The notes beneath the pieces are model-generated. The model had not been told where the DNA came from. It did not search any database and saw only the letters and a program-made list of their open reading frames with translations. A program made the translations under genes and the position numbers. From NCBI GenBank assembly GCA_913009825.1, contig CAJVYQ010000011.1, forward strand, positions 41,571 through 105,570: a stretch of 64,000 bases of DNA. Reading direction: 5' to 3'. Each line of letters opens with the position of its first letter. Within the stretch, counting starts at the first letter, position 1. Of the stretch, positions 17,820-27,900 are shown piece by piece. The DNA comes from an uncultured Deferribacteres bacterium (lineage in GTDB: Bacteria > Zhuqueibacterota > JdFR-76 > DREG01).

Positions 17820-18172
17820 GAACACTCCGGGATAAACTAAAAAAATAGTTGAAAATAATATAAGTTACAAGCAAACTTAGCGAATCGCAAGAAGAAATCG
17901 GGTAGGTTCATAAAACCTGAATTATAAAGATAGTAACTTTCAAGAAACTTGATAAATCAGGCCACAGAATAGAAATGCTACAGAAAAAGCAAAATAATTA
18001 TTTTGCCATCTTTTTCTGACAGAATGGATTCTTCGACAATAGCGGAACTAAACTTACGCCGAAAGCTCAGGCCAGACCCCCGTTAAGGACCGGAAATTCC
18101 TCCCCCCTTTATAAGGAAAGGTTTAGAGAGGTTAAATCCCTTTTGCAGAATCATTGAAAACAATTTGCATAT
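17820..18172. other. Intergenic region between the glgC operon and the DUF2851 gene
   Basis: This holds the promoter of the leftward glgC operon (not precisely placeable) and, near 18096-18140, a palindromic C-rich/G-rich repeat (TTCCTCCCCCCTTTATAAGG, then GAGAGG) of the dispersed kind also at 3814 and 31385. No gene is seen. Confidence 0.45.
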
Positions 18173-19594
18173 CTAACCTGTTTCCGCTTCTATTTTGCTG
18201 CATTCCCGGCAATACCACTTCGGACAGAATGATTTGGCCAGGTGGATCATTCCCTGCTGTTTACAGGAAGTTATTTTACCATAAAAGTCGCTTTTACTGT
18301 TTATCTTTAATTGGTCAGACATTTTCCGGGTGATCTGGTTGGCGTCCAGTTTGGGGGATGTGAGGTAAACAGTTTTGGCAAGGTTATGTAATTCAAAATC
18401 ATCGGCCTCTTCCGTGTAAGCCCAAACAATCGGCAGCACAACATTCACAAGAATCTCCTTTGCTTTTCCCGGGCCGATCAGCCGGGCATTTCTCTGAACC
18501 AGCATGATATTTTGTTCCTGCAACTGAAAGTGATTTTGCCAAAACCCGTAACTTTCCACAATAAAATGATTTTGCAACGCGGGGAAAATTTTCACCGGTT
18601 GATCCCGCAAATCCCGGAAAATGGACAAAACAGGTTCCAATAACCCGGCTTGTCGATGCAACAACAGGAATTTACACAGGCCCGCTATTCGCACAGTGGG
18701 GAAATTTTGTGGCCGGAGCCGGAAGAATTTCCAATCGATGAATTGCATTTCACTGATTTTATGATTTGATTTAAACCGGAGCCAGTAGAATTTCAAACGC
18801 TGCACAAATTGGACAATTTCCGTAGGCAAAATGGGAATTTCTTCTTCAGCCTGAGATAATATTCCGGAAACACCAAAGAAGACACTCTGCAATTTAAGTA
18901 ATTTTTCATCCCGCTTGGCCCCATTCTGCCCGCTCAACTCCCAAACCACGGCAAGCGGTAACATCAAAGCCAGGCGCAAAAACGGCTCTCTATTCTTAGC
19001 ATAGCCCAAGGCTTCACATAAACCCTGGTAGAGTAGATCATTGAATTGAAAATAATCTCTCTCCTCTATGAACCTTTCTTTTTTCAGCCGGAGCCGTTCC
19101 AGGCCCCAATAATCCAATATTTTTTCTTTTTGAGATTGTGTTTTATCGCTGAGTAAACAGATCTCCGGCCAACTCTTTTTATTCTTCGTAGAATCTATGC
19201 GGGCATGCAGTCTGGAGACCGATTCATCCAGATACCTGCTGAGAATAAGTGTTGGCAAAACCGTACCCGCTTCGGTTTGATATTCTTTTGCCTTCCGGTG
19301 GTAGAAGAATACGGCATGCAGAATCACATTATTGTAATGTTTATCGAGGTGATGTTTGTGCAAAAACCAATCCGGACTATTGATATGAATTTCAATGTCG
19401 CCTTTTTTCAATTCCCCATTAATTTTGATGATGGCGCCCAAAAAGTCAGGTCCGGCATCCATATTCCAACGGCCGCGGAAAATAATTTCCACCCTTCGCC
19501 CGTCGGTAGTCTCCAGTTTATCCGAACGTAAATGTTCACCGTCCCAAATATGATAGAGAAAACTTTCCTTGAAATTCTGTGATAAATCGTTCAT
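18173..19594 (-). CDS. DUF2851 family protein
   Basis: This 473-residue protein matches DUF2851, common in Bacteroidota and relatives and of unknown function. Its N-terminal block has SFLYHIWDGEHL, then NMDAGPDFLGAIIKI and GDIEIHINSPDW, followed by HYNNVILHAVF. The Asp...Glu-x-His arrangement resembles a PD-(D/E)XK nuclease-type core, a resemblance I note without being able to test. The C-terminus carries four cysteines (SCKQQG, SFCPKWYCREC), a likely metal site also usual for the family. It stands alone with about 85 bases to the next gene on the same strand. Confidence 0.82.
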   Translation of the reverse strand: MNDLSQNFKESFLYHIWDGEHLRSDKLETTDGRRVEIIFRGRWNMDAGPDFLGAIIKINGELKKGDIEIHINSPDWFLHKHHLDKHYNNVILHAVFFYHRKAKEYQTEAGTVLPTLILSRYLDESVSRLHARIDSTKNKKSWPEICLLSDKTQSQKEKILDYWGLERLRLKKERFIEERDYFQFNDLLYQGLCEALGYAKNREPFLRLALMLPLAVVWELSGQNGAKRDEKLLKLQSVFFGVSGILSQAEEEIPILPTEIVQFVQRLKFYWLRFKSNHKISEMQFIDWKFFRLRPQNFPTVRIAGLCKFLLLHRQAGLLEPVLSIFRDLRDQPVKIFPALQNHFIVESYGFWQNHFQLQEQNIMLVQRNARLIGPGKAKEILVNVVLPIVWAYTEEADDFELHNLAKTVYLTSPKLDANQITRKMSDQLKINSKSDFYGKITSCKQQGMIHLAKSFCPKWYCRECSKIEAETG

Positions 19595-19678
19595 TAAAAA
19601 TAGATGTAGTTAAATAATTATGATGGAACAGAAATGTTTCCTTCACCCCGGCGATAAAAAAATGGTTTCAAAAAGCTC

Positions 19679-20362
19679 TTAAATGCTTCGCTCTGTGATG
19701 GGGATCCGATGATAAATTTTAACCGCGCGTCTGATTAGTTCAATCAATAAAGTTGCGCTTAAAAGAATGATAGCGATTAATTTGGAATAGGCTAATTGGG
19801 AGCCTAAAAATGCAAAGATAAGAATACGGGGGAGTCTGCCTAAAAATGTGGCCGTCAGAAATTTCCACAACTTATATTTCCGGGTAATTGCCAGCAAACG
19901 AATCACATCCACAGGGAGAGGGATCATAGAGGCGATCATGATACTCCGGAAGGAGAATTTATCAAAATAACCGGCATATTTTTTGTACTTCCCATTCTGT
20001 TTCAATTTTGCAATCCGGTCGAACCGCATAAGAAAATCGATCACTTTGTATTCCATGAAGGCGGCGATGGCCGCACCAATGGAGCCCAGAAGAACAATCC
20101 ATCCTATGTGATAATCATGAGAAATATACAAAACAATGGGAAAGGTGGGTACGGGAACCAGGTTGCAGGAAATACTCAAAACTAAAAAATAGCTCATCAA
20201 CTCATTGTATCTGGCGGGTAACAGATGCAGATAATAGATGAGAAAGGCAATTGCGGCAATGCCGACAAAAAGGAATATTTTCAGGTAATTAAGTTTTTTT
20301 CTGGATTCGTAACTTAATTGCGAAAACTGAGAGCCATTTTGCCGTGTATTTATACTTAGCAT
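19679..20362 (-). CDS. VTT/DedA-like (SNARE-associated) membrane protein
   Basis: Of 227 residues, at least four or five hydrophobic segments are visible (about residues 29-47, 55-75, 84-103 and 170-215). The VTT core pattern appears in LVPVPTFPIVLYIS near residue 67, in SIGAAIAAFMEYKVID, and in SMIPLPVDVIRLLAIT with LGRLPRILIFAFLG near 145-185. Family members are inner-membrane proteins linked to lipid scrambling or undecaprenyl-phosphate recycling; which of these applies here cannot be told. It is followed at about 100 bases by the redox operon on the same strand but with a clear gap. Confidence 0.72.
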   Translation of the reverse strand: MLSINTRQNGSQFSQLSYESRKKLNYLKIFLFVGIAAIAFLIYYLHLLPARYNELMSYFLVLSISCNLVPVPTFPIVLYISHDYHIGWIVLLGSIGAAIAAFMEYKVIDFLMRFDRIAKLKQNGKYKKYAGYFDKFSFRSIMIASMIPLPVDVIRLLAITRKYKLWKFLTATFLGRLPRILIFAFLGSQLAYSKLIAIILLSATLLIELIRRAVKIYHRIPITERSI

Positions 20363-20468
20363 AAATTCATTTATCCGAACCAGAGAAAAATAAGCAGAGA
20401 AGACATTTTAGACTTGCCCTAATATAATGAACAGGATTAAAAAATGCAAATAATTTATTACAGAAAAT

Positions 20469-20963
20469 TCATTTTTTGATGACGTTCAAAATATGCTGCT
20501 CAAATTCTTTATAGGATTTTGCTCCGATCAATTTTTTCTGCACTATCCCATTTTTATCGATGATAAATGAAGTGGGCACTACTTTGATGTTTCCAAAGGT
20601 ACGCACAATGGCAGGATTCGCGAGTAAAACCGGGTAATTTATTTTCATATTCCGGGCAAATTTTTTAATATCTTTCGGATTGCCCGAACTGACGGCGATG
20701 GAGATAACGGAAAAATCCGGCCCTTTATATTTTTTCTGAAGCCGGACCAGATCGGGAATTTCATGGCGGCACGGACCGCACCAGGTTGCCCAAAAATTGA
20801 TCAGCACGGTTTTTCCCTTCAATGTGGCTGAAGAAACCATTTTGCCGTCCAGATTTTTCAATTTGAACCGCGGCAGCGCACGGTTCTGAGCAATTGAAAT
20901 ATCCTTTTGGCTGAAAAACAACGCGATCGTTAAAAAAACAAATAAAATATATTTTGATCTCAT
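20469..20963 (-). CDS. TlpA-like thiol-disulfide oxidoreductase, exported
   Basis: This 164-residue protein has an N-terminal signal or anchor (hydrophobic residues 4-18, then SIAQN) and a thioredoxin fold with the active site NFWATWCGPCRHEIP near residue 60. It has the insertion and cis-proline region VVPTSFIIDKNG typical of TlpA/ResA. Such proteins keep periplasmic cysteines reduced, for example in cytochrome c maturation. The gene starts 18 bases after dsbD, which can supply its electrons, so the two likely work together. It is the last gene of the sigma/anti-sigma operon as read here. Confidence 0.88.
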   Translation of the reverse strand: MRSKYILFVFLTIALFFSQKDISIAQNRALPRFKLKNLDGKMVSSATLKGKTVLINFWATWCGPCRHEIPDLVRLQKKYKGPDFSVISIAVSSGNPKDIKKFARNMKINYPVLLANPAIVRTFGNIKVVPTSFIIDKNGIVQKKLIGAKSYKEFEQHILNVIKK

Positions 20964-20981
20964 TGGTCTCTCTCAGTTCAT

Positions 20982-22802
20982 CTATTTTCCACCGGATAGA
21001 GTTGCCTGCATCCGTTTTAACAATTCAGCCGGTTTCATAAATCCGATTTCACGAAGGTTTGTTATCTCGTTCCCTTTGGCATCGATGAATACGAGAGTCG
21101 GCATCCCGGTTACATGAAACTTGTTCATGAACGCCCGTATTTTTGCGTTGGGAGCGGTACAATCAACTTTAACCATGGTGAAGTTCTTTGCTATCTCCAC
21201 AATCTGCGGATCCGGAAATGTCTTTTTTTCCAACTCTTTGCAGGGTGCACACCAATCAGCATAAAAATCGATAAAAACCGGTTTCTCATCCGTAACCAAT
21301 TCCGCAACACTTTCCCCTGAATATTGATGCCAATCGATTTCCGGCGCTTCATAATGAATAGCGCTGTCGACCCACAAAATACCAATCAGAATGAGCAGAG
21401 CGCCAAAAATCCCGCGGCCAATTTTGAATGCTTTTGTGTAGCCGGGTGCATGATCCAGAAAACCTAATAGTAAACCACCGAAAATCGCTAACAGGCCAAA
21501 AAAGAAGCCCTGCATATCCGCAATATGCCTGGCCTGAGGCAGGAAGAAATAGAGCGCTACACCCACCAACAGAACGCCAAAGAATTTTTTAATCCAGATC
21601 ATCCACATCCCGGATTGCGGTAACTTAGTAAGCAGACCGGAAAAAGTAGCCAAAATCAAATAGGGTAAACCCAACCCAAGTCCCATCACAAAAAACAGCA
21701 TTGTTCCTTTGACAACAATTCCCAGTTTTGCAACCAGGCCAACCAAACCGATGATGATCCCGGCCGCACAGGGAGCGATGACGACACCGACCGTCAGTCC
21801 CATAATCAGGGAACCGATTATTCCCTCCCGGGCCTGGCCGAATTTATTCATAAAAGATGCCGGTATCCGGATTTCAAAAGCGCCAAACATACTGGCTGCC
21901 ATGGCCAGGATAATCACGGTTACAATGATGACAAACCAGGGATTCTGGAATAAAAACCCCCATTGTTTCCCGGCGAGACCGGAAATTAACCCTAACAGAG
22001 CAAAAATAATGGCAATACCAATCACATAAAAAGAGGCTCTCAGCAACGCATGCCCCCTCTTTTTGTCCGTCTGCCCGCCAAAATAACTAACCGTAATGGG
22101 AATCACGGGATAAACACAGGGGGTTAAATTTAATGCCAGGCCAAACACAAAAAAAGCCGCGATAGCATAAAACAGTCCTTTTTCAATAATCTCTTTGGCT
22201 TTTGCTTCATCGCTGGTTAAAACCTGTCCAGCCTCAGTTGACACTATTATTTCTTTTTCTACCGGAATCGCCTTAAAAATTTCCTGATTAATGGGAACCG
22301 CCGGTTGGGAAGCATCCACTACCTGAACTGTAAGTTGAAATTTGTCCTGCTGCGGCATAAAACAGTTTTGATCGGTACATGCCTGGTACGAAAAAACGCC
22401 GCTTAAAAGTAGCGGCCCCGGGGGAAAAGTATCCCGTAACGTGACTTCAGCAAAGATGGTAATTGTGCCCTCAAAAATCAATAATTCATCTTCGGAAAAA
22501 CTGAACTTTTTCAACTCCCCTTCCGGATAAATCAATTTACCGAATGAAACGCCATCAACCGGATTGAACTTAATTTCCGTGGGAATAGCCGATTCATCCA
22601 GCGGTTCATTTGAATTAATGTGATATTGAGAATTTATGCCAACCTGCAGCGCTATTTTAAAGCTACCGCCGGCCGGGATTTTTTCCACAGAACTGAAAGG
22701 ATGAACTTTGAGAATATCCATTTTAAACCGGGTATAACCCGCGTTAAAACTTAACATAAGCAAAAAGAAGATAATTCCGAAAATAAAACCGGACTTTTTC
22801 AT
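20982..22802 (-). CDS. dsbD: Thiol:disulfide interchange protein DsbD
   Basis: DsbD moves electrons from cytoplasmic thioredoxin to periplasmic partners. The 606-residue protein shows all three parts. A signal peptide and periplasmic N-terminal immunoglobulin-like domain include YQACTDQNCFMPQ near residue 140, the Cys pair of DsbD-alpha. The membrane domain has about eight helices with NLTPCVYPVIP near residue 225 and APCAAGI near residue 345. The C-terminal thioredoxin domain has FYADWCAPCKELEKK near residue 518. Length is normal for the family. It lies 36 bases after a small exported protein and directly before the TlpA-like gene, in the operon that begins with the anti-sigma gene or further upstream. 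Confidence 0.93.
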   Translation of the reverse strand: MKKSGFIFGIIFFLLMLSFNAGYTRFKMDILKVHPFSSVEKIPAGGSFKIALQVGINSQYHINSNEPLDESAIPTEIKFNPVDGVSFGKLIYPEGELKKFSFSEDELLIFEGTITIFAEVTLRDTFPPGPLLLSGVFSYQACTDQNCFMPQQDKFQLTVQVVDASQPAVPINQEIFKAIPVEKEIIVSTEAGQVLTSDEAKAKEIIEKGLFYAIAAFFVFGLALNLTPCVYPVIPITVSYFGGQTDKKRGHALLRASFYVIGIAIIFALLGLISGLAGKQWGFLFQNPWFVIIVTVIILAMAASMFGAFEIRIPASFMNKFGQAREGIIGSLIMGLTVGVVIAPCAAGIIIGLVGLVAKLGIVVKGTMLFFVMGLGLGLPYLILATFSGLLTKLPQSGMWMIWIKKFFGVLLVGVALYFFLPQARHIADMQGFFFGLLAIFGGLLLGFLDHAPGYTKAFKIGRGIFGALLILIGILWVDSAIHYEAPEIDWHQYSGESVAELVTDEKPVFIDFYADWCAPCKELEKKTFPDPQIVEIAKNFTMVKVDCTAPNAKIRAFMNKFHVTGMPTLVFIDAKGNEITNLREIGFMKPAELLKRMQATLSGGK

Positions 22803-22838
22803 TTACTCTGCTCTGCTCCTTTTCTTGAACTATATTTA

Positions 22839-23222
22839 CTATTTCTTGTCCGTCAGTAATTTATACTTTTTTACTTCGATGATTTTAGCGTTATGATACA
22901 ATTTTCCCCAAACTCTGATTTGCTTTTTGAAATTCTTTTCATTTTTGCGCAATTCCATGCCTACAGGATTGATCATAAAAGACCAAATAGTTCCATCCGA
23001 TGTTTTCAATCCATAAAGATGGCCATATTTTTTGCAATTAGCTTTGACATGACGAAGCCTGGCCATCTCTTCATTGATGCAAACAATCCGCCCGTCTACA
23101 GCCACGATGGAATCCCTTACCGATTTTTGTGGAACGGTCGGTGCGCCAACCAGAGAAGATGGGGGCATTAGAATAAACAGGTAAATCAAAGCGGCGGCAC
23201 CGATAATATGTAAACTTCTCAT
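22839..23222 (-). CDS. Small exported protein with the Cys/GH/GL domain shared by the neighbouring anti-sigma factor
   Basis: This 127-residue protein has a hydrophobic N-terminus (signal peptide or anchor, residues 5-27) and an 80-residue domain with VCINEEMARL, NCKKYGHLYGLKTSDG, IWSFMINP and a final LYHNAKIIEVKKYKLL. The anti-sigma factor encoded 7 bases upstream carries the same domain at its C-terminus (DCINCYLAN, FCAEYGHYLGLITDTG, VYHNANFIEVENFKIL). The pattern resembles small periplasmic OB-like domains with a Cys-x-x-Cys and a GLLTxDG strand. Here the second Cys of the pair is replaced by Glu. A redox or metal-sensing role is an inference from the cysteines and from DsbD/TlpA next door. 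Confidence 0.7.
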   Translation of the reverse strand: MRSLHIIGAAALIYLFILMPPSSLVGAPTVPQKSVRDSIVAVDGRIVCINEEMARLRHVKANCKKYGHLYGLKTSDGTIWSFMINPVGMELRKNEKNFKKQIRVWGKLYHNAKIIEVKKYKLLTDKK

Positions 23223-23229
23223 AACTTCC

Positions 23230-23901
23230 TCAACGGATAATTGTATTCAGAGCTAAACTGTTCACCGCAACAGTTTGACCCAAAATTTTGAAATTTTCAA
23301 CTTCAATAAAATTGGCATTATGATAAACAAAACCGGTAATTTCCACTTTATTATGAGCATATTCTTCGTGATTTTGCAGCTCCCGGCTCATTTTATTGGG
23401 AATGAAAGAATATATCTCGCCCGTATCCGTAATCAAACCCAAATAATGACCGTATTCGGCACAAAATTTATGCGCATATTCCGTATTTGCTAAATAACAG
23501 TTGATACAATCAATTTTCCCGTGAATTTGTTCTTTGTAGTTAACGGCCAACTGTTCGGAGATTTGGCCGGTACGGTAAACCTGGTACGCCACCGAGACAA
23601 TCATTAAAAGAACCACAACCGTTGCAATCAGTGCGGCCGGTTTTACAAGCAGAGCCCGGAAAAATCCCACTTTTGCATGCTGCTTGCTCAGATCCCGCCT
23701 CACACCTGACCGCAACGAGAATGGCGCTTTTTCAGGATGATAGAATTCGACCACTATTTGTTTCATCCTCTTCTCAGCCTGAAACAATGTTTGACAATTT
23801 GCACATTCAGATATATGTTGCTCGAATTCGGTTACAAGGTTTTCTTCCAATTCACCATCGATATAAGCGGAAACATAATTTTCGCAATTTTTACAATTCA
23901 T
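23230..23901 (-). CDS. Membrane anti-sigma factor with zinc-finger domain and periplasmic Cys domain
   Basis: The N-terminal 45 residues (CKNCENYVSAYIDGELEE, then HISECANCQTL) are a zf-HC2/ZAS-type anti-sigma domain with the HxxxCxxC motif. One membrane helix follows near residues 87-109. The outer 100 residues hold a domain with DCINCYLAN, CAEYGHYLGLITDTG and YHNANFIEV, the same domain as in the next gene. The layout fits a sensor: the cytoplasmic domain holds the ECF sigma factor and the periplasmic cysteines report redox or metal state. The sigma gene lies 262 bases upstream on the same strand. Confidence 0.82.
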   Translation of the reverse strand: MNCKNCENYVSAYIDGELEENLVTEFEQHISECANCQTLFQAEKRMKQIVVEFYHPEKAPFSLRSGVRRDLSKQHAKVGFFRALLVKPAALIATVVVLLMIVSVAYQVYRTGQISEQLAVNYKEQIHGKIDCINCYLANTEYAHKFCAEYGHYLGLITDTGEIYSFIPNKMSRELQNHEEYAHNKVEITGFVYHNANFIEVENFKILGQTVAVNSLALNTIIR

Positions 23902-24163
23902 AGTAGAAGCCTATTTTTACTCCTGTGTTTCATTTACCGGTTTCCCTAATAGATAACTAAAAAATAGACAAAATAATTCCCATTATTTCAAAAAAAGTCG
24001 CGTTTATTATTCACTTTTGCAAAAAAATAATTCATTTCGAACCTCTGATAAACCGCGAATCCGGGGTTAAATAGGCACTTAGTGAGAAAGCATTACTAAC
24101 ATGTTGGTGGTTTAATATTCAAACTTGAAAGCAAATCTTTCCTCTCCGGATAATTTATACCTT

Positions 24164-24748
24164 TCAGATTATGGATCGTTTGATGTACCCCTCCCGTTTA
24201 GCATAGTCCAGCAACAATTTTTGCAGCATTTTCCTGCCCCGGGAAATGCGGGACATAACCGTACCCATGGGGATGGCCAATATTTCACCGATCTCTTTGT
24301 AAGAGAAACCTTCAATATCACAAAGCAGCACAGAAACCCGGTAATCCTCCGGCAAAGACTCGATTGCCCGGACAATTTCATCATCAAAAATATTGCGAAA
24401 TATATTGCTATCGGTGAGAATCGTATTTCGCTCGTCATCATTCAGGACATTTTCTACTGCATATTCAACTTTTTCAAATTGGACGGAGGGCGGCTTCCGC
24501 TGATCTTTGTGGTATTGATTGATGAACGTGTTCATCAATATTTTAAAGATCCATGCCTTAAAATTTGTTCCTTGCTGATAACGATTGAAAAACTGAAACC
24601 CCCTCAGGCAGGTATCCTGAACCAGGTCTTCTGCATCCTGAGAATTTCGGGTTAAACGTAAGGCGGTACTGTAGAGAGAATCGATATGCTCGAAAGCATT
24701 GTCTTCAAATAATATTGCGTCTTCTGCACTATTTTTTTTTAACGCCAT
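24164..24748 (-). CDS. ECF RNA polymerase sigma factor (sigma-70 family)
   Basis: This 194-residue ECF sigma has region 2 (YSTALRLTRNSQDAEDLVQD, FKAWIFKILMNTFIN) and region 4 (IESLPEDYRVSVLLCDIEGF, then YKEIGEILAIPMGTVMSRISRGRKML), with no sigma 1.1 or 3. It belongs with the anti-sigma gene downstream and likely directs transcription of that locus and of distant targets. A 262-base gap with no clear gene separates them, wider than usual for such pairs, so the anti-sigma to tlpA part may have its own promoter there. Confidence 0.92.
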   Translation of the reverse strand: MALKKNSAEDAILFEDNAFEHIDSLYSTALRLTRNSQDAEDLVQDTCLRGFQFFNRYQQGTNFKAWIFKILMNTFINQYHKDQRKPPSVQFEKVEYAVENVLNDDERNTILTDSNIFRNIFDDEIVRAIESLPEDYRVSVLLCDIEGFSYKEIGEILAIPMGTVMSRISRGRKMLQKLLLDYAKREGYIKRSII

Positions 24749-24996
24749 GTAACTCCATTAAACATAAGAGAAATTTACTTAAAACCGATCCGAAATCAAA
24801 AACCGTCTCGTACCGTTTAAATTTTCAACCCCACAATTCTTTTGCAACCAAGACAACAAGTAGCACATTCATTTACGGCGAGACAGGCATACAGTTTAAA
24901 AAACCTGTTTCCGATAAACGATAAAAACCTGCCTCGTTTTGCTGTTGGTTCACCTGAAAATTTCAGGCAACATCCTGTTCATTCAGGTTCTTTTTC

Positions 24997-27900
24997 CTAA
25001 AATTCAGCGCCAAGTGAAAAATAGGAACGGGGTCCGCCAATTGTTCTCCCCAGATCGGTTTTCCAGGCGATATCATATCGTAACAAAAACATGCCTAAAT
25101 TTATCCGCATACCAAAACCGATACCGGCCAACGGAGTAACCAGTCTGGGTAGAAATTCATTACCCGATTTTGCAAACATCTGGAATTCTTTGTCCTTTGT
25201 CCATGCAGCTCCCATATCCAAAAACAGAGTGCCCCGGATGTTGGAAAGAAACATGGGTGGAACCCCTAAAATAAAATAACGAATGAAAGGAAACCGCAAT
25301 TCTATATTTGTAAGGAAAAATCTGGTGCCGATCTGTTCGTAATAATCCGTGCCCCGCAGTGGTGTTTCGAAGGAAGAAAAATAAATATCTTCTACATCAT
25401 CAACACGCAATCCACCCTGGGCAAATCGACGGTTGATCCAGTTATCCATTCCGCCAAGAAAATAACGCTGCGCATTCCTGCCAAAAGAAGCACCACCGGC
25501 AAGACGAAAAACAAAATTGTACTCTCTGGAAAGCCGGAAATACTTGCGATAATCGAGGGATACCGAACGAAAATCCAGACTATTTTTGCCAATAGACGGA
25601 CTGAACAGAAAAGAAACAATGGATCTCTTGCCATTCACAGGCCCCGTGTAACCCCAGAGCGCCGTATCCTTTACGTACTGCAAACCGGTTACTAAAACAC
25701 GACGTTGATAAATATCGACACCATAAGTGATATCACTTCGGTCAACACCCAGATAAGTTGTACTCAAATCGATTCGCCGATACCGATCGAAGGGCCTGGA
25801 TAAAAAGAGACTCAAACCAAAATTGCGGTCCCGGACAATGCTGCCGAAACTGGTCAGAAAAAAGTAAGTATAATGGAAAGCGCCGACACCCACATCGGTT
25901 TGCTTTGGCAGATAATTGTAGGATACCTGAAAATCACTGTTTCTCACATCATAAAACAGGTTTGAATAGATATTGATTTTATGATCTCCCAAAACATCGG
26001 AAAGGGCAATAATCATCGATCCCTGCACGCCAAAGAATTGGCTGTAACCAGTATTTCCGTAGATCAGATCCGGGGAAAAAGTGATTTTATAATCGTTGGT
26101 AATATAATCGCCGCTTGCTAATTTGTATGCAGTGGAGTCGGGAAACAGCTCGGCTAATTTTTCATTGGTTGGTTTAACAACTCCTCTGCGAAAATTTTTA
26201 TCAAATACAAAAGAACGATAATCATCGGAAGCTAATTTTGGTTTCGCTTTCGGCCTCTCATCAATTTTTCGATAATTTTGAAAAATCGTCGCAATTTTAC
26301 CTTCTTTCAACTTTTTGATGAATGCGGTATCTTGTAATTTTATGGAACCGGGTTTAATATCCTCCGGATTCTTCAGCAGAAAAATATCGTACCCGCCCTG
26401 GTAAAAAGTAGTAAATGCAATTGAATTTTTCCGCCAATCGGGTTGAAATACGCCGGTAAGAACGTTCGTGATTGGATAGGTTTCCGCCGTCTCCATATTA
26501 TGGATGAACAGATTAAAAATGCCATTCTGATCGGAAACAAAGGCCAGCTTGTTTCCATCCGGTGAAAAGCAGGGATCCTGCTCCAGGTATTCGGTCTGTG
26601 TAATCCGCTGAATTTCCTTCGTTTTTGTGTTGATTACGTAAACATCATGATTGCGATAATTTTGCTTTTGCATCCTTTTCAACTTCCGGTTTTCCGGCGC
26701 AATATTGGGACCGCGATCGCTGATGAAAGTTAGCCATTCACCATCCGGCGACCAACGTGGCTGCAAATCACTGAACAGGTCGTCCGTCAGATTGCGATAA
26801 CGATTGGTATTGACATTGTAAATGTACAAATCGCTGGCACCATCTTTGATTCCGGAGAAAGCAATTTCATCTCCGTCCGGTGACCAGGCAGGCGAATAAA
26901 CTCCATCAAATTCAAATTCGTATGTAGTAACAATTTTCTTCTTTTTCACATCCACAATGTGCAGAACATCATAGGCTCCTTTTTTGGCGGAAAACACCAA
27001 TTTTTTACCATCGGGAGACCAGGAAATACCCGGCTGCAACCAGTGCAGTTCTTCCAAATCCATGGTGCGCTGCCCTTTTACAACCCGGTCAAGAAGTTTA
27101 CCATCGATGGCGCTCATCAGGTAGACATCAAAATATTGCGAACGATCCGACAAAAATGCGATTTTATCACCTCGCGGCGAAAGAGAGGGACTGTTATTAA
27201 TGAAATTGAACGTCTTGGAGTGGTCGGTCATTCTCTTGGCAAAATCTTCCGGTTCATCCCTGTTGGCAATATCCGGCCAATACTCTTTTTTTACATGTTT
27301 TTGCCAGCGCTTACTCAATTCCTCCACATCGACACCGATGGATTGTTTAAATCCGCGATCTAAACTTTTGGTCAATTTTATCTTTCCCAAAATCTCCCCG
27401 ATTTTTTCAGAGCCGTATTTTTCGGCCAGATAAAATAAAATATTCTGTCCGGCTTTGTAATTTAAAAACCCGTAAATCGAATTGATCGGCGGTAAATAGC
27501 CGTTTAGCGCTGCATCCCGGATGTACATATCACTCTCCGTATTCCAGCGCAGACTGGTATATTCAGCCAAACCTTCTACAAGCCAGAGCGGGAGTTGAAA
27601 TCTCATCATCCCGGTAACAATGGATTGCATACCGGCGCCGTAAATCATTTGCATAGAGACCGCATGTGTCAGTTCGTGATGTATTACATGACGGAGTTTG
27701 GAATAATCTCCTTCGAAAGGAAGCACAACCCGGTTTTTGAAAAATTCAGTGAACCCACCAACCGATTCTTCCGGTACGCCTCCCGAAACATTGGTTTGTT
27801 CAAAATCATTGTGACTTTTATAGACAATAATCGTGACCCGATCCAACAGCTCATATCGGAGATCATGCACCAGAGAGACATAACTGGTTTCTGCAACATC

